Positions 11,074 through 23,162 of a DNA stretch of 64,000 nucleotides are shown here, in pieces. This DNA comes from Liopterus haemorrhoidalis (Eukaryota; Arthropoda; Insecta; Coleoptera; Dytiscidae), in assembly GCA_963971575.1 (NCBI GenBank), contig OZ020620.1, positions 35,479,992 through 35,543,991 of the forward strand, given 5' to 3'. Within the stretch, counting starts at the first letter, position 1; every line of letters begins with the position of its first letter. The translations under genes were made by a program, and so were the position numbers. A model generated the notes under the pieces. It made no database searches, was not told where the DNA came from, and saw only the letters and a program-made list of their open reading frames with translations.

Positions 11074-11530
11074 GACGGACGAAAAATGAACGATGCTGAC
11101 ATTAATACTTAAAATGTCCTCAAATAAAATATATTTAAAATTGTAAAAAAAGATCAAATTCTTAAAAGAATGTTGGAAAGAGAAATAAAGAGTGAATCAG
11201 CTTATAAAATGAACCATGAAGAGGCTAAGCTACGTAATAAGAAATGGTAATACACTGGCGAAGAAGATCAAGTCTGAAAACAATCTAAAGGACAATGGAA
11301 AGATACAGAGACATGCAAGAACAAGAATAGTGGGACAGAATAAAAGAGTCCCGTTTAATAAGTTAGACCAGCACGTAGCTCCCACAGACGTTTCCAAGTA
11401 TCTGTCAAAACCTAAGAAGATACAGAAGATGATGGCTTGATTCAGTTGTGGAAACGAGGAAAGAGCAAACTGCTTCTGGATGAAGGAAGACAAATATCCA
11501 ATCTTGACAAATATCGTGTTCAAATAAATA
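11074..11530 (+). repeat. Dispersed repeat R (unknown type)
   Basis: The block with AAAGAATGTTGGAAA and AAAAGAGTCCCGTTTAATAA recurs at 20805-21340. Its distal part (GTGGAAACGAGGAAAG, GGATGAAGGAAGACAAATA) recurs inverted at 13400-13520. A 74-residue ORF (11216-11440, basic, with no recognised domain) lies in it, but the frame is broken in the other copies, so it is probably not a gene. Confidence 0.65.
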
Positions 11531-11960
11531 AATTTGGATAAACTACTTTTCGTTCTTTGACCTGTGTCTTAAGAGCTTTATTTTGATACCACAATAATTT
11601 TTAAAAAATATTTTTTTTAACAACATCAAATTTATATTTTTCGTAAAACTAATTTGATTAAAAATGGACAAAAGGTTTTGACATATTTCTGCAAAAATCG
11701 TATAAAATAACTGGTTTTTCCAAACCAATAAATCAAAATTAAAAAAAAACATATCTTCGTTGATTAAATATTTGTTTATATTTTTTCCGCGATATATTTT
11801 TTCGAACTCTCTATATTTTTCCCATATGTGGGTCGAAGTGTTGTACAAGTATGCCGAATTTCAATTTTCTAGATCCAACCGATTGACCACAATTTCTACC
11901 GTACATACAGATACATAAGTGACGTTATAAGAGTTTTTCGTCATACCTACAAAATCCTAA
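11531..11960 (-). repeat. Divergent family B-like arm of a spaced inverted repeat
   Basis: Minus-orientation sequence like family B (ATATGTGGGTCGAAG, CTAGATCCAACCGATTG) ends near a degenerate ACATACAGATAC tract in place of TCTG. The opposite-orientation partner is at 13080-13400. Together with flanking repeat R they form an inverted pair enclosing about 1.1 kb. Confidence 0.6.
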
Positions 11961-13079
11961 AAATGTCTTAAACTTAGAAGGTTTTTACGAGATTTTTGAA
12001 GTTGATATATCTCATATTAAACGAACAGAATATAAGCAATAGTGATCTACCCAAAATTAAGTTTTTAGTAAGTGACGAGCAATGTGATATTCTTTAAGAC
12101 CATAATATTATATACTGGCGGAGAAGTAGCATTTGCATATGTCTGTATGTCAGTCTGTCACACCATTTAGACACTGATCGATGGACTATACATCTCAATA
12201 ATAGCATTAATCGGGCGTGGTACATATTAAACACTATCCTACCTTCGTAATACGATTTGTCTTTACTCTAAGCCCAATCTGACCTTATGATATTTAAATA
12301 TTAATCCAAATATCTTCATTTACTACAGTACTTTATCCTACACGACTTATCATAACTAATATGAAAAACTAGATATATTTTACAAACTTATCCAATATAA
12401 TCGACATCGACAAAACAGAAAAAAAGTTGTCCAAATTAATTTCTTTGGTAGTATATTAGTTAAAATGTTGTAATAAGATTTAAGATGTTGTGAAAATGTT
12501 ATTAATTTCATGTACCTGTCATAATGTCCTTAATAAATTTCATCATTTTTTATTACAACAAAATTTTGGATGGTTAGCTGTCAAATTTAATAAAACGTGT
12601 ACTTTTATATGAGTTCTGTTAAAATAATATGAGAACTTTGCGTATTGCTAAATACCTTGTAATTGGAGAAGAGCAATAATGAATTGATATGAAGCTGTCA
12701 TTTATGAGTTGACTGCCGTTGATTTTTCAGTTATTTCATTTAAATTTTATAGCGGTTTTTGTAATTAAATTTTCTTTACTCCGACAAAACTGCTTTTGGA
12801 GATGAGACTGTGTGTTTTAAATATAGAAATTCAATCAAATATGATAATAGAACGGGTAGGTCTTCAATTTCTTCAAGTTATCCAGGTTCGCAAATTAATC
12901 CATATTCATCGATGATACTAATATTTGGTACTTTTGAAATTAAGATCGCGAATTGACTTTAATTGTTTTCAATGCAAGGGCTTTTTCGGAGCACGGTCAC
13001 GTTTGCAGTCTTTGGAGATGGTTCTGTCACCCTCACAAGCTCCTGCAAGTCCGTTGAGATCCTATTGTAGTCTAAGATA
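11961..13079. other. Spacer between inverted arms, no gene recognised
   Basis: The stretch is AT-rich. I see no conserved ORF longer than about 60 codons, no TIR pair and no RNA gene. Confidence 0.45.
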
Positions 13080-13520
13080 GGATATCAAATGAATCCTCTT
13101 AAAGTGATGATAAACCAACAATTTTTATTTTTGAAAAACCATTTTTTTGTAGTATTTTCGCAGAAATGTGTCAAAAACATTTTGTCTCCCGCTCTATTTT
13201 CCAGAGGGGTTGATCTAAAAATATGGAAAAATTCTCAATAATGTACATTGATAGAAACTGGAATAATTCAAAAGGATTTTTTTATCAAATTAGTTTTTCG
13301 AAATATATCGAATTTTGTGTCGTTGAAAAAATATATAAAAAAACATTATTCTGTGGTATCAAATAAAGCTCTTAAGGCGCAGCTCAAAGAACGAAAAGTA
13401 GTTTATTAAAATTTATTTTAACACGATATTTGTCAAGATTGGATATTAGTCTTCCTCCATCCAGAAGCAGTTTGCACTTTCCTCGTTTCCACAACTGAAT
13501 CTAGCTATCATCTTCTATAT
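13080..13520 (+). repeat. Second arm of the inverted repeat (family B-like plus repeat R)
   Basis: Contains ATCAAATGAATCCTCTT and AATTCTCAATAATGTACATT, clear divergent relatives of family B. It then contains the reverse complement of 11440-11560, including CTTCCTCCATCCAGAAGCAG. Confidence 0.6.
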
Positions 13521-14015
13521 TTTCTTAGGGTTTGAAAGGTAGGGGAAGCCAGGGCATAACGGGCTCCCGGGGTATAACGGGCTCCCCTCTTTTTGGCTGT
13601 TTGGGTGCATCCGCCATGTTTGGGTGCATTCCAATCACGTTTAGTGTCTTCCGAGAGTGGTTGTACGACTGAGAGCTGGCGTTTACATTTTGTAAATTGG
13701 TGAAACATGTTTTTTGCTGTGTTGATGTATTTTTCACACATATCCAGACGTTGATTGCTCCAGTGCAGAGCATGTGGCAAGTGGGCACATTGTTCTTGCG
13801 CTGGAGAAGATGATAACGATGAGGAATGCACTCACGTGTGTTCATTCTGCGCCAGATTTTAGCTCATTGCCCATTATACCCCGCCCGTGCTCATTCTACC
13901 CCGACACCAATGACGTCGACGACAAAAATGTCAAACTTTACGATAGAAATGCCAGTTGCCAGATGGCAGCACTAATTTAACGCAATCCCGAAATATAAGA
14001 GGCAACTCTCGTATT
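13521..14015. repeat. Repeat fragment of unknown class, with a mariner-like end
   Basis: Shows repeated GGGTATAACGGGC / GGGCATAACGGGC motifs at its left, with RC relatives (GCCCATTATACCCC) near 13867. The final 80 bp (CAGTTGCCAGATGGCAGC ... AATCCCGAAATATAAGAGG) match 26826-26912 and partly the mariner end at 21925-21955. The two overlapping 106-residue minus ORFs have no recognised domain. Confidence 0.5.
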
Positions 14016-14352
14016 TAGAGTGTATTGATGTATAATCCGTCTCAATTTGTAATACGAAACTAGATCTGGTTACTTTTGTGACTGTTGTGGTGTAAACAGA
14101 CTTTAGCGTATCCGTGTGAACCAATACTATGATAATATTATAAATGTATTGTCAATATACAACATAAAAAATGAACTTTCCCTGTTAGTTACGTATTACA
14201 AAATGAGACAGATAATACAAGATATTTGACACTTAAGAAAGTCAAATGGAGGTGTGAGAAAAGCCAAAAGTTCTGTTGTACTGCAGCTAAGAAGACAGAA
14301 CATTTTCAAAATTGTAAATTTCTTTGGCTCTATCCAAATGGATAAATAAAAA
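14016..14352. other. Spacer, no gene recognised
   Basis: The AT-rich sequence has no conserved ORF or TIR pair. A short match to sequence near 22070-22200 (TACAATTTTGAAAATGTTCT, read as its complement here) suggests another old dispersed repeat. Confidence 0.45.
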
Positions 14353-14866
14353 ATCATCTGTGGCCACCACAGGACCGACCGCCATCATAAAGTACTCATA
14401 TAAAATACATTCTAGCAGAAGAGTAGAAATAGCTTGGCCTAATATTTTCTAACAGAGATATTATTTATCATGACGATGGAAACGTTACATATAAGTATGA
14501 AAAAATTTCGAAAAATTTTACATAAATTATTCGAAATTTTTCGTTTTATCAAAAGCCGTCTCAAATAAAAGTTATTAATTATTGCTTTTATAGCAACTTT
14601 CGTTAAATACATTTTTTCGATATGTTTTTCTGTTGTGAAATATTTACAAAAATCTTAAAATCGACGCGAGTAAACTCCCATTTTTAGTAAACCGATTTTT
14701 ACCAAAAGTTGATCAACTTGTGCCATTGATGGCAGAAGCTTAAATATGAAGTTTCATAAAAATCCTTTCAACCGAATTTGCTCTGCACGTGTACACAGAC
14801 AGACGGACAGACAGAGGGACAGAGAGACGGACGGACAGACAGACAGACCGACAGACATCATCACAG
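14353..14866 (-). repeat. Family A (TCTG)n-bearing element, 5'-truncated copy
   Basis: Read on the minus strand, it starts in the TCTG tract (14797-14860), continues through the conserved GTGCAGAGCAAATT and GTTGATCAACTTTTGG blocks, and ends with GGTCCTGTGGTGGCCACAG, the same 3' end as the last unit at 3190. The 5' 120 bp are missing, so the breakpoint falls at the microsatellite. Confidence 0.85.
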
Positions 14867-15942
14867 GATCATCACATCACGCGGACCACAGTGGATGTCA
14901 AACAAATACGACAAAATGCTGTTGAAAATGTGACAACGTCGGAAAGGGATACCAATCTATAGATAACAAATGTAACAACTAAGTATGTAATGCGAAAAAT
15001 TTGGGTATATTTCATTTTGACATTGGCAATTAAATTAACCATGTGTGATGTTATCTCATTCTTATCGTAAAAGGACTTTACATTAAAATTTTGTTTATTA
15101 TTTATTTCCACGGCTGTCAGTATTTTGACGAAAACGTCATATTTTATTTTCTAAATATCTAGTGTTACAGACATTCTATGAAAACAAGTTTAGACTTTTT
15201 TAAAATAAAAACAAATTTTAAACAACTTTTTATTCTTGTATTTTTGCTCTAAACTGTACAGCAGAGCCAATTTCCGCACTTATCTAAAATCCCATGTTAA
15301 ACTGCTATATTCTTCCAAAAATCTGTTAAAGATAAGATATTTTATTCAGTAAATAATAATATTGGGTGTTAGAGACATTGGTATTTGAATTATTGAGGAT
15401 AGCTGGATGACTCAGTGGTATTAAAACATTTGCTGGTCGGTTCAAAGGTTAGATGTCTTCGTGTGTGGCTCTACAGAGTCGGTGTCTTATCAATATCTCA
15501 TCCTTGGATTCATCTGTCTCGGATATCTTACGTCATACATCTAACAATCAGACAATTGATGCTTTAACGCGTCAAAACATGATGGACGAATATGCACAAC
15601 ACATTATTGTTTCGTAAGAAAAAGAAAAAAAATGTTGAAATGGACACCTCATACATAACAGCAGATATTTTAGATCTTAGAATCGATATAACTACTTTCA
15701 ATTAGACTAGAAGGGAAATATTGCCGATATCGTACTACTTAAAATATTTTCTAAAATTTCATAAAAAGTATTCATTATTTTGTTATTATTTTACGGAAAA
15801 TATATTTTAGGATGTTTTTGTAACAATATTCATGTTTTTATTTTGATTTCTTTAATAGAGAATTATTTGATATTGGCGAGCTTCCCCTATCGATTTAAAA
15901 GTAACAAAAGCCTACGATGTGTTTTTTTATAATTTTTATTTT
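14867..15942. other. Spacer, no gene recognised
   Basis: Apart from a GCGGACCACAGTGG motif near 14881 that resembles a hAT MITE end, no element or coding sequence could be supported. The minus 79-residue ORF at 14872-15111 lacks any family signature. Confidence 0.45.
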
Positions 15943-15992
15943 TTTAGGGTTTTGTAAGTATGACCAAAAAACCCTTATACCGTCATTTTGTC

Positions 15993-16054
<62 letters not shown>

Positions 16055-16628
16055 GTGTCTGTCTGTCTGTTCGGTAAAAATTGTAGCCAAACGGCTAAAC
16101 CTAGAGAGTTGAAATTTGGCATGCCTATACAACTCTTTGACCCGCACATAGGAAAAATACTAAAACATCAAAAAAACATATCCCCCTAAAAATATAAACA
16201 AATATGTGCTCATCGAAAAAAAAAAAAATTTTTTTTATAATTCTGAGTAGGGTATCAAATGAAAGCCCTTGATACGTGGATTAACGATCAAATTTTTATT
16301 TTTGCAAAATAAATTATTTTGAAGCGATTTTTGCCAAAATTGTGCAAAAATTTTTTTGTCCCACACCCTGTAGCCCAGATGGTTTAAACTAAAAATCTGA
16401 AAAAATTCTAAGTAATGTACATTGGTGTGAACCGGAATAGTTCAACAGGAATTTTTGATCAGATTAGGTTTTTGGAAAAAAACGCATTTTTTGTGATTTT
16501 TGGCTAATAATGTACACAAGTTATAGCTTTGTAACAAGCAACACTCCAACGTGTGTGCTGGTCTAGTGGTATTTGACGCTGACTTTTCACCCATGTAACC
16601 CGATCCGATAGGGATCGAACCCTGGAGA

Positions 16629-16663
<35 letters not shown>

Positions 16664-17072
16664 TTTTTTAATTTCTATATTGTTTAAATTATTTTTTCAA
16701 AATTCTAATTATATTTTGGCGCATGTTGCATTTAATTTTTAAAAGCGTAAATTTAATAGCCAGTGGAAATTGTTTAAATTATAATTTAATTCTGTTTCAA
16801 TGTACACGAAATCAGAAGGGCGGAACTTATAACAACCAATGGAAGCCATAGGCGCAATTTTGAAATTCTTTATGAACCTTGCTATATAAAAAAAAATACT
16901 GCACATATTTAGAAACCTAAATAATGGTATTAGGTGTTCGAATTAAAATTAACAAAAAAAATATTTTAATATAAAATTTGTTTTCGCATCCAAAATAATC
17001 ATCATTCACTTACTAAATACCTGCAAAACCCTGAAATGTGTGAAAATTCACACTTCACATCAATTTTTTTTA
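15943..17072 (+). repeat. Family B (TCTG)n-bearing repeat, copy 2
   Basis: Starts with the stem AGGGTTTTG...AAAACCCTT, has a long TCTG tract (15993-16070), the conserved block with GTAGCCAAACGGCTAAACC, and near 16560-16640 a different tRNA-like segment (GGTCTAGTGGTATT and GGGATCGAACCCTGG). A (TA)n tract follows at about 16637-16662. The 3' end is divergent but closes with CCTGCAAAACCCTGAAATG and a GTGTGAAAATTCACAC palindrome at 17039-17054. Confidence 0.8.
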
Positions 17073-17726
17073 TTTTCTATATCAGTGTTTCTCAAATATA
17101 ATTTCTAAATTCAATTGAAATTAAAAATAAAAAAAATTCTAAAACTCTTTACTCAAAATCTTAACTCTAAAAATGTTTTTTTTTTCGAATCACAAATCTG
17201 TCATTGCTCAGTCGCTGAAACAGCGCAGTTCGTCATTTTGCGTCATAACTTCAATGACAAACTTAGTGGCGAAAAAATAACTAAATCGTTTTTTTTTGCA
17301 TGTGAATTATAGACTAATATTGCTCTTTACTCTTTTATTTTACTAAAACATACCATTTAAAGTCATTTTTAGTTTGTGTTCGATAGTCATTTTGAAGTGA
17401 CAAATTTTAAAAGTGTTTATTTAATATAGGGACATTTGTATTGGTATCCCTAAATAAAACGATGTTTACATTTTTCATTTAATAATACGTCTGTTGTGTT
17501 TTGATACTGACTTATGTTCAAATATTTAACTTATAGTAATTTCTAAAAACCTTTTTTATTTAGTTTGTTGTTTATTTAGCAGTTTTGTGTTTAGTTATAT
17601 ATTTTAATTTGATTTTGTGTGTACTGCATAGTATTTAGGTTATATTCAACTTATTTTTATTTTCTTTTCTTTGATCATATTTTTTGATCACATCAGTCCT
17701 TTGTAGGACTATTTTGCCTTTTAAAA
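17073..17726. other. AT-rich spacer, no gene recognised
   Basis: A lone hAT-like end (CAGTGTTTCTCAAAT) occurs near 17086 without a partner. Otherwise nothing is recognised. Confidence 0.45.
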
Positions 17727-17728
17727 TA

Positions 17729-18093
17729 CAGTCTGTTCCAAACGGTTAAGCGGAACTAGATTTTGCAATCTAGTTACTTTCATCGTTTAAATCGTGCCTT
17801 TCGGGTGTTTTGTTTAAGCTTTGTAAATCATACTTACAATAAACATTTTTTGGTTAAGGTTAATATCATTTTAAAATGTCATTTTCTTTATATTTTGATT
17901 TTTTGTGTCATTCTTAATACAAATTTCCCATTTATTTATTTTTTTGTCATTAAAATATCTAAAAAAAATATTTAATTTTGACATGTCATTCGTTTCCATG
18001 GTTTCATTGTTTTGACATCCCAACGTGAAAAATGAAATAACCCAAGCAAGGTCCCTTCTCGTGACAACCTAAAAGAACTAAATTCCCATTTTA
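17729..18093. mobile_element. Family P MITE, right TIR lost
   Basis: TA (17727-17728) is followed by CAGTCTGTTCCAAACGG, the full consensus left TIR. The copy runs parallel to 3411-3817 as far as GACAACCTAAAAGAAC, then diverges in the middle of the right TIR. Confidence 0.8.
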
Positions 18094-18821
18094 TTTGTTT
18101 CTGTTCTCTTCTTATTTTTATATTTTCATTTTATTTCGATACAAGTGACAGCGTACAAATATTACATTCGTTTAATAGATGAATGTAAACGTACTAAACC
18201 TGACGTCATATTATTTGTGGTGTTTCAAATGCACTGTTTCGCCGATTTCCCTATATAGGATGTAATGTATTTAATATCAATAACTTTGACATTACCCTCC
18301 TTGTGTGAATGGTGTTCACACTGGGACCACAATATGTTCGGCAGACAAAAGAGTCTGGTGTGATCATTGGTTGGCCCCGTCATGGGTCATTACATCCTAA
18401 CCGGCAAATTCAGCCCCTCGATCAACCACAGAAGCCAAACAATTTTAGATAATATCAGCCTTATCCTACAGATATCATTTTATCAACATTAAAATTATTT
18501 TATTTTTCACTTCGCTCATAAAGCCTAGGATACCAGATATTTAAACATATGCATAACAACCGGAGTATTATGAATCCATAACGCCCTCTCATTACGCCCT
18601 CAACAAATATTAATCTTATTTACGGCCGGTACCTTATTTTTTAATTGCCATAGTCTAAAGGTTTCATATTCTTACTCACATTTCTGTTTAGATTTAAGTG
18701 GTAACAAACTTTCTGTTCTTTTGTGCATTTTTCTCGATATACCCAAGTAATTCTTGCATATTCATTGTGATTGTAAAATTAATTCTGACAATTAAATTAT
18801 TAAATAAAATTATTTGTTTTA
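18094..18821. other. Spacer, no gene recognised
   Basis: AT-rich sequence without a supported element. A motif near 18390 (CATCCTAACCGGCAAATTC) looks like an isolated repeat fragment. Confidence 0.4.
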
Positions 18822-18829
18822 AGATAGAT

Positions 18830-19901
18830 CAGGGCCGGCTCAGAGGTCGGGACTTCGGGGATTTTTCCCGAGGCCCCGCGCTTAAAGGGGCCCCGCGCAT
18901 TCATATTTCTAACAATTATTAGTAGCTAGGGCAACTTTTTGACACCAAATGCAACGTTTTTTCAAGTCGGATGTGCATCTTCTGCTCATACGTCGATTTC
19001 ATAGTCATGAAATACTAAATAAAGTCAATATTACAAGCAAAATTTCTCAAAAACGTGGAATACAAATTTCTGTAGTCTTAGAGCACCTAAAACAACTTTT
19101 TAATTTTTTTAAAAGTTACAGAAATTCTGGGTTTGAAGATGCGATAATTAGTAGTGGTGAAGTATGTAGTAGTTTAAAAATATCACCAGAATTTAAAACG
19201 AAACGTATTTCCAAAAAATCAAAAATGTATACCTATGAAAACAATGACGATATTGGAAACGATGCAAAACAGTTATTTAAAGTATTTTTTAAAAATTGTA
19301 GATTGTGCTATTGTTGCTCTGGATGAAAGATTTGAACATTATACTCGTTATAATGATGTATTTGGTTTTTTACACAATATTGGAAATTTAAAAAATAAAA
19401 ACGATGATGAATTAAAAAAATATTGCAACGATCTTCATATATTTCTTCAAGATGGCGAAAATGTCACAAATTATTCAAGAGAATACAACTCCATTACATT
19501 GCTTGAAACAAATTTGCAAAGATAATATAGACGATGTATATCCCAATACATATATAGCATTAAGAATTATGCTAACAACGTCTGTTTCAGTAGCTTCCGC
19601 CCAACGCAGTTTTTCCAAATTAAAGTTAATTAAAAATTATCTAAGATCGACCATGCAACAAGATAGGTTAGAGGGGGTGGCTATGATGTCAATAGAGCAG
19701 GAGGTAATAAAACAGATAAATTTTGATGATATTATCATGGAATTAGCAGTAAAAAAAGTTTGTACGAAATAGGATTGAAGAAATAAATATTTCATTAAAT
19801 AAATTGATAAAATTATGTTCATGTATTATTTCTTCCTTTTTGGGAAGGGGCCCCGCATATAATATTTTCCCGAGGCCCCGCAAAACCCACAGCCGGCACT
19901 G
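18830..19901 (+). mobile_element. hAT element with perfect 8-bp TSD and decayed transposase
   Basis: AGATAGAT is duplicated exactly at 18822-18829 and 19902-19909. TIRs begin CAGGGCCGGCT on the left and CAGTGCCGGCT reading inward from the right, with a GC-rich subterminal CCCGAGGCCCCGC block at both ends. This contrasts sharply with the AT-rich host. The 1072-bp length is far shorter than an autonomous hAT (usually 2.5-5 kb), so it is an internally deleted copy. The sequence identity of the TSD suggests a fairly recent insertion. Confidence 0.93.
18949..19772 (+). pseudogene. hAT transposase fragments (ZMYM/TTF-type), frame-broken
   Basis: A first frame (18949-19326) reads like the middle of a hAT transposase (VLEHLKQLFNFFKSYRNSGFEDAI). 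A second frame (19235-19525) continues with ALDERFEHYTRYNDVFGFL. A third (19452-19772) ends in the dimerisation region, with the typical ALRIMLTTSVSVASAQRSFS, LRSTMQQDRL and MMSIEQ. The catalytic N-terminal part and BED/TTF zinc finger are absent. Two frameshifts confirm a pseudogene. Confidence 0.85.
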
Positions 19902-19925
19902 AGATAGATATAAATATCTGATAAT

Positions 19926-20049
19926 TTTTATCGACCGCCAACATATATAAGGGAGGTATTGTGATTATACCGATTTTGTCATTTCGAGATTTCGATGGAT
20001 CTCCACGAATTGAGGTCCCTACATAACGTTTTGACTATGTTTAGCATGA
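19926..20049 (+). repeat. Family A element, 5' fragment
   Basis: Matches the first 125 bp of the units at 1042-3060 (CGACCGCCAACATATATAAG to TTTAGCATGAT) and stops exactly where the TCTG tract would start. Confidence 0.85.
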
Positions 20050-20804
20050 TCAAGGACGAACGATTTGTTCAGATTGTGCAGTTATTCTTGTTATTCTGAC
20101 CTTTTTATGTTAACAAATAAATTATGTGTGTTTGATTACATGAAATCTGTCTCCTGCTACTTTTTTTGTACGACAATATAAAAATGACGCATGAAAGTTT
20201 TGCGATGCTTTTAAGTAAAGTAATGTATTTTCTTGTATTAAACAATAATATTAGTATGATTTAATATGCGTATGTCTTTGATTGATCGATGAGATCAATC
20301 TCATTATTTAAAAATTGGACTATACGTCGAACTCTAATCCTTAACTGGACGTAAATTTAACAATAATCAGCATAATTTGTCTTGTTTTTGCGTTTCCATG
20401 ACTCTTTTCACACATTATATATACATAAATATTCATTGATAAGTGTTTGGGCAGTCACACGAGGTTTACCATTGAGTCACACCTCCGTGTCGCAGTGAGA
20501 GGCCGTAAGAAGATTAGTGAAAGAAGCCAAGTGGTGTGGCGTTGGGCGCACCAGGTAACACAGCGGGCTCCGAGCACCGATAGAAACACAGATCACGAGA
20601 TACGGAATTTGAATTTTTCGATTGAGATGTTTTAGAAAAATGTTTGAATAAATTTAGATCATAGAAAAAGGTATCTCATTGACCTAAAAGTTGTTAGCCA
20701 ACTTAGAAGACTATTAGGATACTTCTCTACTCGAGATATCTTCTAAAAAATTATCAAAATATGTGTAAAATTTGTAAAATTGTCAAATTGTGACTTTTTA
20801 GGAG
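20050..20804. other. Spacer, no gene recognised
   Basis: A GC-richer patch at 20450-20600 gives a 62-residue ORF with no recognised domain. No TIRs or conserved protein were found. Confidence 0.4.
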
Positions 20805-21340
20805 ACATCTCAGCGCTTAGACTCAAGATGTCTTCAAAGAAAATCCAGAATATATTTAAAATTGTAAAAAAAAACAAATTCTTAAAAGAATGTTGGAAAA
20901 AGGAATAAAGAATGAATAGCTTATACAATGGACCATGAAGAAATTAGCTTACTTAATAAGAAATTGCAAAACACCAGAAGGCATAAGAATGCGAAGAAGA
21001 CCAGGTCTGAAAACAATCTAAATCAGGGTTTCTCAACCGAATACTTACTACGGATCAGTAAAATATTTAATTTTTTACCGCGGATCACAAAACATAAATG
21101 TACTATTTAACAGATTTATTGTATATTTACTCTACATAATATTTCAAATAAAAAATCAATGAAAAATGAACAAAAAATCTCAAAAATAATAATTTATAAG
21201 TCTTTCACGTACCACAAAAATTTTGCTAAGAACCACCAGTTTAGAAACACTGATGTAAATGATAATGGAAAGAGAGAAAGACGTGCAAAAACATGAATAG
21301 TGGGACAGAATAAAAGAGTCCCGTTTAATAAGCTAGACCA
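20805..21340 (+). repeat. Dispersed repeat R, copy interrupted by a hAT MITE
   Basis: Matches 11074-11350: AAAGAATGTTGGAAAAAGG, GACCATGAAGAAATTAGCT, then after the insertion GGACAGAATAAAAGAGTCCC. The insertion splits the repeat between AACAATCTAAAT and GATAATGGAAAG, which are adjacent in the 11-kb copy. Confidence 0.75.
21024..21252. mobile_element. Short hAT-type MITE nested in repeat R
   Basis: Left end CAGGGTTTCTCAACC; right end, read inward, CAGTGTTTCTAAAC. Flanks ATCTAAAT (21016-21023) and ATGTAAAT (21253-21260) match at 7 of 8 positions. The uninterrupted copy at 11281-11300 confirms the empty site. Confidence 0.85.
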
Positions 21341-21344
21341 GCAT

Positions 21345-21955
21345 ACGTACGTTTTTACGTACGAGCGCTATTTGTGTTGTTTACAGTAACTGGAAAAAAT
21401 GCTTCTCTGCTAAAAATGGAACTAAATCGTAAATATTTTCGAGCGATTATTTTTTACAACTATCGACGTGGATTAACCCAACAAAAGTGCATCGATGAAC
21501 TTAATTCGTCTTTTGGCGATAAAGCACAATTAAGGACTACTGTTTATCGATAGTTTGCTGACTTCAATCGTGGTCGTAGTTCGCTTAAGGAGGAATTTCG
21601 TGAAGGTCGTCCAAAATCGGTTGTTGTTCCGGAAAACATTGATACTGTGCGTGAACTGATACTGCAAGATCGTCTTGTGACTATCGTGAGATTGAGGTAT
21701 TCTTGGACATTAGTGGGACCAGCATATATTCACTATTGCATGAACATTTGGCCGTCAAAAAGATTAGTTCGCGTTATTTGATAATCGCAGTGAAAAAATC
21801 CCTGATCGGAGTGGAAAAAGCGCTTCTAAAATTGGTTCAAACGCATGCAAAAGTGTTTTGATTTTCATGGAGAATATTTTGAAAAATAATAAAGCCACTT
21901 TTGTTGATAAATAATTGTTTTTGATCTCAAATCCCGACATATAAAAGGCAACCCT
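21345..21955 (+). pseudogene. mariner-like element, internally deleted
   Basis: The frame from 21417 reads MELNRKYFRAIIFYNYRRGL and TQQKCIDELNSSFGDKA, the N-terminal helix-turn-helix of mariner transposases, then REGRPKSVVVPENIDTVREL. A TAG replaces the conserved Trp codon in the VYRWFADF motif (21550). The catalytic core is deleted, and the C-terminal KIGSNACKSV-like end resumes near 21820. The 3' end is AATCCCGACATATAAAAGGC (ending near 21955). Confidence 0.8.
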
Positions 21956-22791
21956 CGTATATATCTTATCTAGTTATTTAGAAATGTTGTATTTGGTGCA
22001 AATAGCCATCGTTGCTGTGTACCAAAAATTTTAACCAAGTAACGAAGAGACTAAATCATTTGCATTTGTCTTCAGCATTTACTATTGATTTGGATGGAAT
22101 TAAAGAAATTTACAATTTTGAAAATGTTCTGTCTTGGGCACAGCGGAATTTTTGACTTTATCCTCCCTCTGGCTGTCTTAAGTGTCAAGTACCTTGTATA
22201 TCAATAAAACCTAGATATTCTGTTGGCAGATATATTAATTTTTGCAAAACCTTTCCACGGACATTCTATAAAATCAAATGTCCATTTTGTTGATTTCTAT
22301 TCTAAACTTGTGAATTACTAAGGTTTTGAACTGTCCCATTTTCCCCTCAAGAACATGTCAAGATATGAATTTGTGAAATCTACATTTCAATAAGACACGG
22401 CTCGTGGTTTGCAAGTTCTCCAGCTGCAGTGAACAGTGATTTGCCGTGAGGGGGCCTTTGTGTATTAACTGCAGGGGACGTCCCTCCAATAATAACATTA
22501 AAGGGCGGGTACCTACACACATACATATGTTACAACAACCATGGCTATTGTAAAATATTGTAACTGATACCAGTAAGCGACGGCTATAACTTGGATTATT
22601 CACAAGATTTATAAAAGGGAACTTTTTCAAAAGTCAAAAGATTTTACAAAAAATACACTCCTAAAATTAAACTTAAACTATTGTAGTACTATAATTTAAA
22701 CTATGGGTATTTTGTACAATTTCAAACGTCATTTGTTGTCGGAAGAGTATCTTCGAAATGTTTACTTATTATTTTTTCTGAGAATTGTCTA
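21956..22791. other. Spacer, no gene recognised
   Basis: The region contains a GCCGTGAGGGGGCCTTTG patch at 22440-22460, probably a repeat remnant, and no supported gene. Confidence 0.4.
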
Positions 22792-23162
22792 GGTCAGAGC
22801 AGTGTTTCGTTGGTATAAACAATTTCAAAGAGTAATTTTTAACCTAGATGATGATCCTCGTCCAGGAAGGCTCGGTGAAAGAGTTCTGTAAGTATTTCTG
22901 TGGTTAAAAAACTGCTCGATGGAAATAGGCGAATTACATACAGGCAGATAGAGGAGTTTTTGCACATTAATGCACCAGCTATCCAATTCTTCGCGACCAT
23001 CTGGAAGTTAGGAAAGTTTGCACGCTATGGCTACATCACAACCTGACTGATGTACAAACAGCAATAAGAGTTGAATGATGTCAAAAAATGTCGAATATTT
23101 GAAATGAGACACTCGAAATACGTGAACTCTATCGTGACAGGGGACGAAATATGGCTTTCTTA
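22792..23162 (+). pseudogene. mariner transposase fragment, cut by a second mariner
   Basis: The frame reads VFRWYKQFQR, then LDDDPRPGRLGE, VVKKLLDGNRRITYRQIEEF and LRDHLEVRKV, ending with TGDEIWLSY. These are the middle of a mariner transposase up to the first catalytic aspartate (GDE). Several stops are present. At 23161-23162 the sequence is interrupted at a TA dinucleotide by the next element. I could not find the 3' remainder beyond 24017. Confidence 0.8.

Noticed and set aside
11216..11440. 74-residue basic ORF
   Set aside because: It sits in dispersed repeat R, and the frame is not kept in the copy at 20.9-21.3 kb.
13508..13845. Two overlapping ~106-residue minus-strand ORFs
   Set aside because: The frames overlap, neither has a recognised domain, and both cross a repeat. 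There is not enough to call a gene.
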